Shown piece after piece: positions 1-9,731 of a DNA stretch of 61,509 nucleotides. The stretch is from assembly GCA_013416795.1 (NCBI GenBank), contig RQSC01000028.1, forward strand, positions 731,797 through 793,305. Reading direction: 5' to 3'. This DNA is from Prasinococcaceae sp. CCMP 1430. Lineage: Eukaryota; Prasinodermophyta; Palmophyllophyceae; Prasinococcales; Prasinococcaceae. Each line of letters starts with the position of its first letter. The stretch's first letter is position 1. A model generated the notes under the pieces. The model was given only the letters and a program-made list of their open reading frames with translations, was not told the origin of the DNA and made no database searches. A program made the translations under genes and the position numbers.

Positions 1-323
1 GCGAGGGCGCGCGAGGACGCGCGCGCGAGCGAGCGAGCCAGCCAGCCAGCCAGCCAAGCGGCCGGCCAGCGAGCGGGCGAGCGCACAAGCGCGCGTGCAC
101 GTGCGCTCTGACGTGCGCGGAGGCGTAGGCGCAGGTGCGCGCACGCGTGTGCGCGTACGTAGATGCGCGCACGCGCTGACGCCTGCGCCACTCCCCATCC
201 CTGCCCTTCCATCCTCGCGCCCTCCCCGTCCGCAACTGCGCCGCCGACGCCGCGGCCGACGCAGGTGCTCGTGGGGTTGATAAGACGCCTCGGGGGCGGC
301 GGCGGCGCGACCGGCGAGGAAAA
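1..323. other. GC-rich leader with no recognisable gene
   Basis: This stretch is composed of CG-dinucleotide, GCGA and CCAG runs. No reading frame in it resembles a known domain. It could hold an upstream exon or promoter of the cytochrome b5-domain gene that follows, but nothing visible decides this. Confidence 0.4.
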
Positions 324-956
324 GTGCGCGCGCAGAGCGGCTCGTGCGCGCGGCGCGTGCGCAGCGCCCTTCGCCCTTTGCCCCGCCACGACCACGCTCT
401 GCGCGCGCGCGCACGCGCGGGCGCAGGCGCTGCGCGCGAGCGAGCGAGCGTGGCAGCGCGTGCGCCGAGCTCCCTCTGCGCCGGCGGGTCGCTCACACTC
501 GCGCGGCTGCGCGCGCGCAGGGTGGACACCAGCGGGGCGCTGTCCGCCGAGCGGCGCGCGGCGGCCGAGACGGCGATCTTCGGCGCGGACGAGGTCGCCA
601 AGCACAACTCGCGCGACGACTGCTGGCTGATTATAGAGGGGAAGGTGTACGACATCACCGAGTGCGTCGCGCACGGCCCAGCCCGACCGCAGACGCGCCC
701 GCGCTGGCGCGGGGCCGTGCGCGCGCGCCACCGCGCGCCCGCGCGGCGGTGCGCCCAAGCGCTCTCCTGCTCGAGCAACTGACACGTGTGCCCATCCGCC
801 GATGCCAATCGCAGCTACGTGGACGAGCATCCCGGCGGCGACGCAATCTTGAACAACGCGGGCGGCGACGCCACGGAGGGCTTCAAGGGGCCGCAGCATC
901 CTACGCGCGTGTGGGACGAGCTCGAGGAGTACTGGGTGGGCACGCTGGCCAAGTGA
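324..956 (+). CDS. Cytochrome b5 heme-binding domain protein (two exons, start uncertain)
   Basis: Exon 1 runs to 661 and exon 2 covers 815-956. The intron starts GTGCGT and ends in ..AATCGCAG, with CTGAC about 32 bases before the acceptor. Joining gives VYDITDYVDEHPGGD followed by FKGPQHPTRVW, the classic cytochrome b5 fold core. The HPGG histidine and the later histidine are the expected axial heme ligands, so the product should be a small electron carrier. The conserved domain begins at GADEVAKHN (near 577). The 80 residues upstream are low-complexity Arg/Ala, and a plausible acceptor (..GCGCGCAG) lies near 520, so the ATG at 324 may be wrong and a further 5' exon may exist. No C-terminal membrane anchor is seen; the protein ends shortly after the domain. 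Confidence 0.7.
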
Positions 957-1071
957 GGGCGGCGATGTGGCCAAGCTGGCGCGCGATTGAGCGCGGCGTA
1001 TCGCGCGCTCCGCTCGTGCGCGTACTAATGTAAGGGCTGGGGCTAGGGTAATACAAGTGCGCTCGTGTACT

Positions 1072-3558
1072 TTACAGTGCCTGCGGCGGCCGCACCGGCG
1101 CCCGCTCGGGTGAGCCCGGCAGCGACGGCGTCGGTGAGTGAGCGCCCACGGCGGTGCGCACGCGCTTCACGGCCGTGGTCGCTGCGGCGCGCACGTCCGC
1201 GCGCACGTCCGCCTGAAGTGCGAAGAGCCCCAGGAGGAGCAGCCCGCGGCCGTCGTTGAAGGCCATCGCGAAGATCAGCGCGAGATAGAGCTTGCTTTCC
1301 TGCACGTCCGTGCCGACGTAGTTGCTCACGTTGAGCGCCATCTGGAGCATGACGTCCAGCATGAGGATCACCAGATACACCTGCGTGCGCATGCGCGTGG
1401 GCACGTACGCCACCTCGTTTCGCACGTCGTCCGCGCGCTGCGCCCACTCCCACTCCTGCGAGTGACGGTCGGCGACGCCGTCCCTCCCCAGCCCCGCAGG
1501 CGTTGGCGCCGCGCGCCCCCGCGCGTGCGGCAGCGCAGTCGGGCGCGCGTGCAGCCCCGCCACGGCGGACTCAACGTCGTGCAGCGAGGGCGGCACGTAC
1601 GAGACGGGGAGCAGCTGCGTGCCCTCAGCTTCCACTTGGTCAGGCCCCACGCCGTAGCGTCCCGCGCCAACGTTTGGCGTCGCCACGCCGGCGTCTGCCC
1701 CCGCAGAGACGTCGAGCTCGACCAGATCGGCGAAGGACCCGAAAGACGCGCTCGCCCGCCGCTTGTGCTCGCGGCGCATGCGAAACTCGGCGCACACCAG
1801 CAGCAGCCCCACGCACGCAAGGAGCATCGAGTCGTACGCGAGCGTCACCGCCGTCTGCGCGCGCCCGTACGCAACGTAGCAAGGCTCGTGGGCGCTGCTT
1901 GCCGCGGCGCGCGGGTCGTCAGGCGCGTCGGGCACGCCCCACAGCCGCAGCGGTAAGTTGATCGCCAGCGAGACTGTCCACAGCGCGGCGTGCGTGCGCC
2001 AGGCGGGGGAGAGCACCACGCGCGGGTACGCCGAGAGCGCGAGCAGTGCGGGCGCGAGCAGCGCGCTCGAGCAGCGCGCGAGCACGCGCGCGACGTTCTC
2101 GACGGCGTAGATGTCCTCGCGGGCGAGCATGTGCGCCTGGCCGTGGGGCACAATCAAGCACGACATGAAGGACGTGTCGAAGAGGAGCTGGTAGGCCGCG
2201 GCGACCACCACCGTGGCGTGCACGCCGCGCGTGCGCCAGCGCGGCGAGAGCGACGCCGCGGTGAGCAGGTACGCGCACGCTGCGGCGCTGAGGGCGTGGC
2301 ACCACACGCGGAACGCGCCCACGGCCTCCCCGAGCGACTCAAGCGACGCGTCCGTGAGCATGAGCGACTGCACGAGCATGAGCGGCGCCGAGGCCACCAG
2401 GCAGAGCACCACGTACAGCGCGATCGTCGTGGGGTGCACCGCGTACTGCCGCGCGTACACGAAGACCGACGGCGCCACGGGGATGCAGCCGTACACCAGC
2501 GCAAACATCTTGCAGTTGGCGCTCAGGCCGGGCATGAAGGCGGCCACCTCCCGCGAGACCACCGGCAGCACCACCAGCTTGAGCACGGCCAGCCACAGCG
2601 GCAGCAGCATGGCGGACATCTTGCTGCCCGCTTGGCCGACCTTCCCATACATCGAGGCGCCCAGCAGGAACAGCGAGGTGGGCGCGAAGCTCGCGGCCAC
2701 CATGGTGCACAGCGAGTCGAAGAACGGCGGCAGCGTCCTGCCCAGGGCGGCGTTGTAGAGCACGCCGAGCAGCGCGCCCAGCACGAGCGGGTTCACCAGC
2801 GTGCGCCCGAGCAGCGGCAGGAGCAGCGACCGCCGCCGCCGCCGCCGCGGGCGACGTTCGCTGGGCAACTGCCCGCCCAGCAGCAGCTGCGCCTCCTCGT
2901 TTCCTCCCCCCAGCCCCTCCTCCTCGCGCTCCTCCCGCGCGGCGTCCGCCTTGGCCTGCCCCAGCTCCATGAGCGCGTAGCCCAGCGGGTTGAGCAGCAA
3001 CATCTGCGGTATCGCAATGAGGTAGAGGTAGACCTCGTAGCCGCCGCCGGGCAGGAGCGACGCGACGAGCGGCAGGCCGATGGGCAGGTCGTTGGACTGC
3101 GTGGCCGCTATTCCCCACATGCCCGCCTTCTTCAGGCGCTCGGCGCGGGCGAGCGCCTCGCCGAGCGCGGCGCCCTCGGGCGACGCCGCCGCGGCGGCGT
3201 CGACGTCGGCGCTCGAGCCGAAGAGCGCCGCGGAGAGCGCCGCGAGCGCGAAGACGAGCGCCTTGCCCAGCGTGAGCGTGCTCAGCAGCTCCCAGCCGAT
3301 GCCGTGCAGGTCCACCTGCGTCGCGAGCGCCAGGAAGAGCGTCACCGGGAGCGCGAACGACGCCACGTACGCGCCCAGGCCGCGCTCGAGCGTCTCGGCG
3401 CCGGGCGCGCCCCGCCAGCGCACGAAGTAGCCCAGCGCGACGACGAGCAGCACGTTGCCCAGCGCGCGCACCAGCCCCACGTACGACGCGTGCGCCGCCG
3501 CGCCCGCCGCCAGGTCCGCCGCGGACGCGTGCGCCATCAGCATCACCGGCGCGTCCAT
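1072..3558 (-). CDS. GPR155/LYCHOS-like PIN-transporter plus GPCR-like membrane protein
   Basis: A single 828-aa exon. The first ~430 residues form a PIN/auxin-efflux-carrier-type permease with about ten hydrophobic segments. Diagnostic stretches are ATQSNDLPIGLPLV (compare RSNDFALG in animal GPR155), FLLGASMYGKVGQ, KLVVLPVVSREV and CIPVAPSVFVYARQY. A second set of about seven hydrophobic helices follows, as in GPR155/LYCHOS, the lysosomal cholesterol sensor of animals. No DEP domain is visible at the C terminus, where animal proteins have one. A poly-Arg and acidic cytosolic loop interrupts the permease near residues 215-240. By family knowledge it is expected in an internal membrane; the ligand is not inferable. 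It is divergent from the GPX gene, separated by TG repeats and a shared TCAAAACGCA element. Confidence 0.75.
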   Translation of the reverse strand: MDAPVMLMAHASAADLAAGAAAHASYVGLVRALGNVLLVVALGYFVRWRGAPGAETLERGLGAYVASFALPVTLFLALATQVDLHGIGWELLSTLTLGKALVFALAALSAALFGSSADVDAAAAASPEGAALGEALARAERLKKAGMWGIAATQSNDLPIGLPLVASLLPGGGYEVYLYLIAIPQMLLLNPLGYALMELGQAKADAAREEREEEGLGGGNEEAQLLLGGQLPSERRPRRRRRRSLLLPLLGRTLVNPLVLGALLGVLYNAALGRTLPPFFDSLCTMVAASFAPTSLFLLGASMYGKVGQAGSKMSAMLLPLWLAVLKLVVLPVVSREVAAFMPGLSANCKMFALVYGCIPVAPSVFVYARQYAVHPTTIALYVVLCLVASAPLMLVQSLMLTDASLESLGEAVGAFRVWCHALSAAACAYLLTAASLSPRWRTRGVHATVVVAAAYQLLFDTSFMSCLIVPHGQAHMLAREDIYAVENVARVLARCSSALLAPALLALSAYPRVVLSPAWRTHAALWTVSLAINLPLRLWGVPDAPDDPRAAASSAHEPCYVAYGRAQTAVTLAYDSMLLACVGLLLVCAEFRMRREHKRRASASFGSFADLVELDVSAGADAGVATPNVGAGRYGVGPDQVEAEGTQLLPVSYVPPSLHDVESAVAGLHARPTALPHARGRAAPTPAGLGRDGVADRHSQEWEWAQRADDVRNEVAYVPTRMRTQVYLVILMLDVMLQMALNVSNYVGTDVQESKLYLALIFAMAFNDGRGLLLLGLFALQADVRADVRAAATTAVKRVRTAVGAHSPTPSLPGSPERAPVRPPQAL

Positions 3559-3586
3559 CCCTCAAACACACCAAGCAGGCCGAGGG

Positions 3587-3625
3587 TGTGTGTGTGTGTG
3601 TGTGTGCGTGTGTGTGTGTGTGTGC

Positions 3626-3685
<60 letters not shown>
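3587..3685 (+). repeat. (TG)n microsatellite between divergent genes
   Basis: An interrupted (TG)n tract lies just upstream of the minus-strand GPR155-like start codon. Together with the tracts at 3938-4078 it fills most of the 540-bp divergent intergenic region. Confidence 0.95.
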
Positions 3686-3686
<1 letters not shown>

Positions 3687-3738
3687 GCCCCCGCCGCTGA
3701 CGCCGCGCGCGCGCGCGCGCGCGCCACGCGCCGCTTCG

Positions 3739-3761
3739 CGGATAGCACCATCAAAACGCAT
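3739..3761 (+). promoter_or_regulatory. Recurrent GGATAG..TCAAAACGCAT element (copy 1)
   Basis: GGATAGCACCATCAAAACGC at this site matches GGATAGAGCCGTCAAAACGC at 28917 in all but three positions. Shorter core matches are at 24066 and 16739. All four sit in 5' intergenic DNA, here between the divergent GPR155-like and GPX genes. A promoter or dispersed-repeat origin is inference. Confidence 0.4.
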
Positions 3762-3937
3762 TGCAAAAAGGCGCAAACCTCAACCTTACACCTTTTTTGT
3801 CATATCACATCACATGCAAATTACGGACAGTAGACCCTGTCTATTTACCCCAATTACACACGTCAGCTGGTCGTGAGTTTTTTATCCGTGAGGCGCGTGG
3901 CGGCGACACGTCAGCGATGGGCGCGCGTGCGCCTGCG

Positions 3938-4021
3938 TGTGTGTGTGTGTGTGGCGTGTGTGTGTGTGTGTGTGTGTGTGCGTGTGTGGCGTGTGTGTGT
4001 GTGTGTGGCGTGTGTGTGTGC

Positions 4022-4078
<57 letters not shown>
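3938..4078 (+). repeat. (TG)n tract abutting the GPX start
   Basis: TG dinucleotides with a few C interruptions run to within about 22 bases of the GPX ATG at 4101. They would therefore form most of its 5' leader or proximal promoter. Confidence 0.9.
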
Positions 4079-4079
<1 letters not shown>

Positions 4080-4100
4080 CCCGCGCGCGCCGCCGCGCGG

Positions 4101-5164
4101 ATGGGCGCCTTCCACGAGCTCTCCGACACCACCGCCGCGGGCGAGGCGCTCGACTTCGCCAGCCTCAAGGGGCGCGCGGTGCTCGTCACCAACGTCGCGT
4201 CGCGCTGAGGCGCGACGGCGCGGAACTACTCGCAGTTTGCGCAGCTCGAGGAGAAGTGCGTGCGCGCGCGCGTGCTCGTGTGTGTGTGTGTGTGTGTGTG
4301 TGGAGGAGAAGGAGGCGGGGAAGGATGCAGGCGCACGCATGCACGCGCGTGTGCTGACCTCTTTCCCGACCTTCACACTCGTTGCACACACACAAAAACA
4401 CACACACACACGCGCGCGCGCACACTCACACACACACGCACACACGCACGCACAAACACACGCGCACGCGCAGCGCGTGTGCGTGTGCGTGTGCGTGTGC
4501 GTGTGCGTGTGCGTGTGCGTGTGCGTGTGTGCCCGCAGGTTCGGCGACAAGCTTGCCATCCTGGCGTACCCTTGCGACCAGTTCGGCGGGCAGGAGCTCG
4601 CGTCCGACGCCGACGTGCAGGCGTTCGCCGCGGGCAAGGGCCTCACCGGCAAGAGCTTCACGCTCATGAAGCGCGCCGACGTCAACGGCGGCGGCGCGTC
4701 GCCCGTGTGGAGCATGCTCAAGGGGGCGTGCGACACCTGCGACGGGGACGTGGTGCGTGTGGGCGCGCGGGCGTGTGTGTGTGTGTAGTCACTGGACCCT
4801 CCGTGTGTGTGTGTGTGTACTTGCATGTGTGTAGGAGGCGTGTGTGTGTGCGTGCGTGTGCGTGCGTGTGGACGCCCTGAGTGCCGTGTGTGTGTGTGCT
4901 CGTGGGGTGCACGCGCGCATGCGTGTGTGTGTGTGTGTGTGTGCATGCACGCGCGTGCGTGTGTGTGTGCGCTCGTGTGCATGCGAGCGTGCGCGCGTGC
5001 GCGCGCGTGTGCGAAGCGGGCGCTCACGCACGCACCCGCGCCCGCGCGCGCCCGCGCAGCGCTGGAACTTCGCCGCCAAGTTCTACGTCGACAAGGAGGG
5101 CAACGTCGTGGAGCGCTCCGGCGACAACGACGCGGCGCTCATCGAAAAGCTCGTGTCGGCCTAG
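4101..5164 (+). CDS. Selenocysteine glutathione peroxidase (PHGPX type)
   Basis: Three exons: 4101-4255, 4539-4752 and 5060-5164, joined at GTGCGT donors, give 157 residues, normal for PHGPX. The in-frame TGA at 4206-4208 lies exactly at the catalytic position: [16 protein letters not shown], where the family reads NVASxUG. Downstream, [10 protein letters not shown] supplies the Gln and VRWNF the Trp and Asn of the peroxidase tetrad. Coding continues in frame through the TGA across two further exons, so it is a Sec codon and not a nonsense mutation. The role is reduction of hydroperoxides, often lipid ones, using glutathione or thioredoxin. A SECIS-like hairpin follows in the 3' region at 5281-5345. 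Intron 1 is TG-rich at its 5' end and CA-rich in its second half. Confidence 0.92.
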
Positions 5165-5280
5165 GCCTGCTCACACACCCACGCACACACACGTGCGCAC
5201 ACACACGTGTGCGTACGCACAGTGACCACACACACGCACACACACGCACACGCACGCGCGCTCGCACACGCACGCGCGCG

Positions 5281-5345
5281 CAGCAAGCACCATGACGGCG
5301 CCGGCGGCAAGGCGCACGCCTCGCCGGCCGCCCGACCGCGCCCCG
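5281..5345 (+). promoter_or_regulatory. SECIS element (type II-like) of the GPX gene
   Basis: About 128 bases after the GPX stop the sequence holds the SECIS landmarks in order. ATGA is at 5292-5295. A helix strand at 5297-5306 pairs with 5322-5332 (ten pairs, one bulged C at 5328). Unpaired AA is at 5309-5310, followed by a mini-stem (AGGC with GCCT) as in type II, and GA at 5334-5335 lies opposite ATGA. The ATGA-to-AA spacing is 13 nt, within the usual range. GC-rich flanks could give helix I. This would recruit SBP2/eEFSec to recode the UGA. I folded it by hand only. Confidence 0.75.
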
Positions 5346-5544
5346 CAGCACACACGCGCATGTGCGCGCGGGGGCCCTTGCTGCGCGCGCACGCATGCGC
5401 GCACGTAAAACCATCCGCACACGCAAAGCACCCACTCTCGCGCGTGGAGGTGCGCGAACGTACGCGCGCTTGCAGTCACAAACGCACACATGCGTACACA
5501 TACACACGCGTGGTCAATGCACGCTAGCGCGTATACACACTGTC

Positions 5545-5545
5545 G

Positions 5546-5599
<54 letters not shown>

Positions 5600-5603
5600 C
5601 AAA

Positions 5604-5672
<69 letters not shown>

Positions 5673-5698
5673 AAACACACACACACACACACACACAC
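5545..5698. repeat. Alternating (TG)/(CA)/(TG)/(CA) blocks between convergent genes
   Basis: About 25 TG repeats (5548-5598) are followed by CA (5609-5639), TG (5642-5671) and CA (5676-5697), with spacers of 2-10 bases. Neighbouring blocks are reverse complements, so either strand can fold into two long hairpins. The block lies between the 3' ends of GPX (+) and the hydrolase (-). Confidence 0.95.
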
Positions 5699-5853
5699 GT
5701 CTGGCACATGCTTGCACGTACACACCCCGCAGTGAGAGCGCATTATCGTACACCTCATTACAGCATCTCCTGGCACAGCTCGGTCGCCCTCGACCGCCGC
5801 ATCGACGTGTGTCGGCGCGTCTCGCTCGTGGCGCGTACGCGCGAGCCACCGCA

Positions 5854-7526
5854 TCACCCCGCGCGGTGGCTGCCCTCCCTCCACGCGCGGTACTCGACCT
5901 CGGGCAGGTGCCTCAGCCAGAAGGCGAGCACCTCGTCGGCGTGCTCCGCGGTGAACTCGTGCGCCGCCCAGGCGACGTTGAGGGCCTCGGAGAGCGGCGA
6001 GGCGTCGGCGGCGAGGCCGTCGGCGGCGGAGGGCGGCGCGGCGCCCGCGGAGCGAAGCGCCTCGCGCCACCGCGAGGCTCGCGGGTCCTCTGCGCGGAGC
6101 GCGGGGTCGGGGGCGCGACGTGTGCGCGATGAGCGGGAGGTGTGGGAGGGAGAGGGCAGCGCGGAGTGAGCGAGCGGTGCGACGCGAAGCGCGGCTGCGG
6201 TGGGGAGGAGCGCTCGTGCACACGCCGCGCGAGGGCGCGCTTCACACGCGCGGGCGCGCTGCCCTGCCGCTCGCTCGCTCGCGCAGACGCACGCAGGAGG
6301 AAGCCGTCCGCGTCGACCATCCCCGCCGCGGCGAGCGCCTCGGCGACCCTCTGCGCCGCCGCGCTCGCCCCGCCGCGCGCGTCCTCGCCCGTGCGCCCGC
6401 CTGCACGCGAGCGCATGCGCGCCGCGAGGAAGGCCGCAGTGACGGCCTTGGGCATGGCGGCGAACGACGCCACGGGCACGCCGAGCCGCTCGAGCCGCTC
6501 GACGGCCACGTCGACCTCACCGGCCGTGCGCTCATCCCTGGGCATGTGCACGAAGGCCACCGGCGGGTAGGACGCCGTGATGGTCTTCTCGACGCTCGGC
6601 ACGCTCGATATCTGCACGCCGAGGCCGCGCAGGCGCAGCGGGAAGGCGCTCGGCCCGCCCCCCGCCGGTGGCAGCCACGCCGGCGCGGTGGAGACGAACG
6701 CGCCGCCGGAGGACGCCCCCACGGCGAAGAGGGGCAGCCCCACCCAGCGTTCGCGCCGCGCGACCTCGGCGAGCGCGCGCGCCACGGGGGGCGCGTCGGA
6801 CGCGCGCCAGCAGCGGGAGCCCTCCCTGTCGCCGCTCGAAACGGCCACCACCGCGAGCCTGCGCGCGAGCGCTGCGCGCGCCCACGCGGCCTCCTCGGGC
6901 AGGTCGGCGCCCGCAACAAAGACGTCGCGCGCACTGTGCGAGCACCCGTGGGCGATGAACACCACGGCGGCGGGGCGGAGCGCCAAGGGGGACGCCCAGC
7001 CTGCGCGGAAGAGCGACAGAGGGGGGAGAGGGTGTGGTTGTGTGTGTGCCCGTGCGTGGGTGCGTGGGTGCGTGCGCGTGCGCGCGTCCGCATTGCACGC
7101 GCACAATCCCGCGAGCGACCGTGTGCGTCAGGACGGGGACGGACGAGAACGCACGCAATCGCCGCAATGCCGCACGCGCCAGTGCCACCACGGGCCGATA
7201 GAAGCGCGCGCCGCGCGGTCCGCGGAGAGCTCACCCGCCTCGAGGCCGCTGCCGCCCACGTCCTGCTCGAACGTGTACGCCGCAAGCGCGTCGGCCGCGC
7301 CGTAGCCGCCCCTGCGCGCGAGCGACCAGAACGCGCCGCCCCCGCTGTGGTGATGCCCTCCATCCCCGCCACCGCCACTGCCGCCACCGCCGCTGCCCGC
7401 GAAGAGCCACGCGGCGAGGACGTAGAGCACGCCGAGGAAGAACGCCCAGCTGCAGCACGCAGTCACCGCGAGGCGCGTGCGCACCGCACGCAGCTGCTCG
7501 GGCGTAAGCTTGGAGAGCTCGGGCAT
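5854..7526 (-). CDS. Membrane-anchored alpha/beta hydrolase (plant-type, uncharacterised)
   Basis: Three exons: 7526-7235, 7000-6293 and 6089-5854 (411 aa; donors GTGAGC and GTGCGT). Residues ~15-45 form one hydrophobic segment (signal anchor), followed by a Gly-rich linker. The hydrolase core shows VVFIAHGCSHSARD (oxyanion-hole region), VGASSGGAFVS (GxSxG-like nucleophile elbow) and YPPVAFVHMPRDE. These match the conserved plant family annotated only as alpha/beta-hydrolases superfamily protein. The tail EYRAWREGSH is in the last exon. Substrate unknown; a luminal or extracellular catalytic domain is inferred from the anchor. It is convergent with GPX. The region upstream (7527-8390) has no gene. 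Confidence 0.75.
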
Positions 7527-7962
7527 GGCGCGCGTGTGCGAGGGGCTGGTGGGCGGAGAGGCGGAGGGAGGTGACGTGGGGCGATGCTCACGGCTCGAGC
7601 GCGCGTGAACGTGCGCGTGCTGCTGCACGCCACGCCTCCGCGTGTGCGAGCCCTCCTCGCACACACCCCGCGCATGCACGCGCGCACCCCTTCGCAATCA
7701 GCCACGCGGGCGGCGAGCCGCGGCCACGCAGATGGCGCGCGCGGCGCGACCTCGGCGCTCGCTCTGGCGCGAGGCAAGGCAAGGCGAGGCGCCGCGCGAG
7801 TCTGGCGGCCGCGGGAGCGAGCGTTGGCGCCAGCGCGCCGTGCGAGCAGTGGCGCGCATGTCGCGCGCGGGCGCTCGAGCGCGCCGCGAAAAAAAGCACC
7901 GGCGGCGTGGGCGCGCGAGCTCGCCACTCCGCGCGCGCCCCGAGTGCGCCTTCTCCCGCTCT
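7527..7962. other. Intergenic, no gene seen
   Basis: Upstream region of the minus-strand hydrolase. It is CG-rich with only shadow ORFs; I see no domain or RNA gene. With 8004-8390 it forms an 860-bp gap between two minus-strand genes. Confidence 0.4.
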
Positions 7963-8003
7963 GAGGCGCCATGCCTGCTCGCGCCGAGCAGGCATGGCGC
8001 CTC
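7963..8003. repeat. Perfect 18-bp inverted repeat with 5-base loop
   Basis: The arms 7963-7980 and 7986-8003 are exact reverse complements (core GCCATGCCTGCTC / GAGCAGGCATGGC) around GCGCC. It is the strongest simple hairpin outside the microsatellites. It lies between the GDPD 3' end and the hydrolase 5' end, both on the minus strand, so it could be a terminator-like, cruciform or small-RNA hairpin. Function is unknown. Confidence 0.9.
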
Positions 8004-8390
8004 CCCCTCCGCGCATGGCGCTCCTGCGCTGTACGTGCTGTACTGTACAGAAGGTGCAGTGCCGTAGCCTGCACCCTCACTCGCATGCGCCCCCGCCTCG
8101 AGTGCCATTCTCAGGCGGACGTGCGCGCGCGACGAGTGCGCTGGGGAGGAGGGCCGTCGCGGAATGCGCAGACAAACACCAACACCGCCGCGCGGCGCCT
8201 GCCAGTGCGCCAAGGAGATGGCGTTACAACGCGGCGGCCATGCCTGGAGTCATAGGGGCGCACCGGTGTCGCAAACTCGTTGCTAATACTTGTAGTGGTG
8301 CTGTAGTGCCCAGGCTGTAGGAGGAGACTCGCGTGCGCACTGCGCTGGATTTCGAACGCCAAGGTTGCGAAGCGCATCATCGGAGCCCGT

Positions 8391-9731
8391 TTACTTTTCT
8401 CCCTTGGCGGAGCCACCGTTGGTGGCGTTCATCGGCGGGACGCAGTTCGCGATGACCACGGTGGTCACCGGCAGGTCGCTGAAGACTCCCTCCACGCCCT
8501 CGACGTCGTGAAGCAGCGCGTACTGCATGAGCAGAGTGTCGGTGTAAGTGCTGGCCGTGACGCCTTCGTGGCCGCCGTAGTAGTACCCGCATGGCCCGGC
8601 GATGGCCCCGTCCGAGCACGAGCTGCGCTCGAGGGTCCATGGGGTGAAGGTGAAGCCCATCTCAGTGGCGTTGATCGCCATTTCGCACGCCTGCATGACG
8701 CCGTCGACCGCACAGACCATCGTCTGGATCGGAGAGCCGAGGAGCGGGATGCCCGCTTCGGCCGCCGCCTCGACTTCGTCCCACGTCTGGGTACCGCCGA
8801 CGGTGGTGGGCGCGTACAGAAAGACGACGCGCGTGCCGTTAGACTTGCTCGACGAGTTGGTCTGCCAGTGCACGGCGACGTCGATGTCAAAGGACTGCAG
8901 CGTCGACGGCACGCTGTTGGCATCAGCTGCCTCGGCCACCTCCATGGCGAGCTTGTCCGCCAGCTCGAAGAGGGACATGCCCACGGCCGCCTGGCATTCC
9001 TCGTCGCAGTCCTTGAGCTCTGGGACGAGGCCGCGGCCGGCCTCGGCAATCATGGCAGCGCTTTCTGCGTGCGTGACCGGCGTCGCGCACTCGAGGTGCG
9101 AGCTGCGAAAGCCCGGCGCGTCGCCGAGCGCGTCGGATAGCTCGGTCGCCGCCGCGTTGAACGGCGGCTCCTGAATTGCACATAGGGTCTTGTACTCATC
9201 CAGCGTGATGTCGTACGTGCAGCACTTGACATTGGCAGGCACGTCGTCCGCGTCGCCGGTGCCCGGTGTGAAGGGCACGGAGCACTTCTCGGCCAGATCG
9301 GTCTCGAGAATGTTCGTGGTCGTGGCCAGGTCGCACGAGCTGTGGCGGCAGACCAGCTCGCCATCCATCGTCGGCGCCACGTCGCACTCGACGAAGCCCG
9401 CGCCTTGCTCGATTGCCGCAGCGTAGCTCTCCATGGAGTGCTCGGGCAGCAGCTGCATTGCGCCGCGGTGGCCGATTGCGAATTCGGTGACGTTGGAGGC
9501 AACATCTGCAGCACATGCGGCGAGCGACGCCTTGACGTGATCGACGATCGCCGTGTTGGTCTCGCACGCCGCCTGCGCGGTCTGGTTTGGGCACACGCCG
9601 TCGGGGCATCCGGGGCAAGACGCAGTCCCGGGGTAGGTCTGGTAGAGCGCGGCGGCAACGTTGGCCTTTGTTGAAGGAGCTGCGGCCGCCACCAGCGCCA
9701 CGAGCAGCCCGCATGCGCTCGCCAGCTTCAT
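8391..9731 (-). CDS. Secreted glycerophosphodiester phosphodiesterase-like protein
   Basis: A single exon, 446 aa from the chosen ATG. MKLASACGLLVALVAAAAPS is a typical signal peptide, which decides this start over the in-frame ATG at 9818. The core reads IGHRGAMQLLPEHSMESY then GAGFVECDV, the GDPD catalytic signature (HRG, then E.D metal site), and VCRHSSCDL supplies the second His region. Many Cys and several N-x-S/T sites fit secretion. The expected activity is hydrolysis of glycerophosphodiesters to glycerol-3-phosphate and alcohol, a phosphate-scavenging role common in algae. The protein is longer than bacterial GDPDs, with a Cys-containing insert near residues 150-230. Confidence 0.85.
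   Translation of the reverse strand: MKLASACGLLVALVAAAAPSTKANVAAALYQTYPGTASCPGCPDGVCPNQTAQAACETNTAIVDHVKASLAACAADVASNVTEFAIGHRGAMQLLPEHSMESYAAAIEQGAGFVECDVAPTMDGELVCRHSSCDLATTTNILETDLAEKCSVPFTPGTGDADDVPANVKCCTYDITLDEYKTLCAIQEPPFNAAATELSDALGDAPGFRSSHLECATPVTHAESAAMIAEAGRGLVPELKDCDEECQAAVGMSLFELADKLAMEVAEAADANSVPSTLQSFDIDVAVHWQTNSSSKSNGTRVVFLYAPTTVGGTQTWDEVEAAAEAGIPLLGSPIQTMVCAVDGVMQACEMAINATEMGFTFTPWTLERSSCSDGAIAGPCGYYYGGHEGVTASTYTDTLLMQYALLHDVEGVEGVFSDLPVTTVVIANCVPPMNATNGGSAKGEK

Noticed and set aside
1990-3876. 628-codon plus-strand ORF opposite the GPR155-like gene
   Set aside because: His/Arg-rich shadow of the real minus-strand gene that runs into TG repeats; no domain.
4206-4208. TGA as a nonsense mutation in GPX
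   Set aside because: Position is exactly the Sec codon, coding continues over three exons, and a SECIS follows.
3882-5027. Long minus-strand ORFs of Thr-His repeats
   Set aside because: They are translations of CA microsatellites in introns and flanks; the same pattern recurs at 17064, 18475 and 20453.
3587-5698. CRISPR-like or tandem protein-coding repeats
   Set aside because: Simple dinucleotide repeats without spaced unique units.
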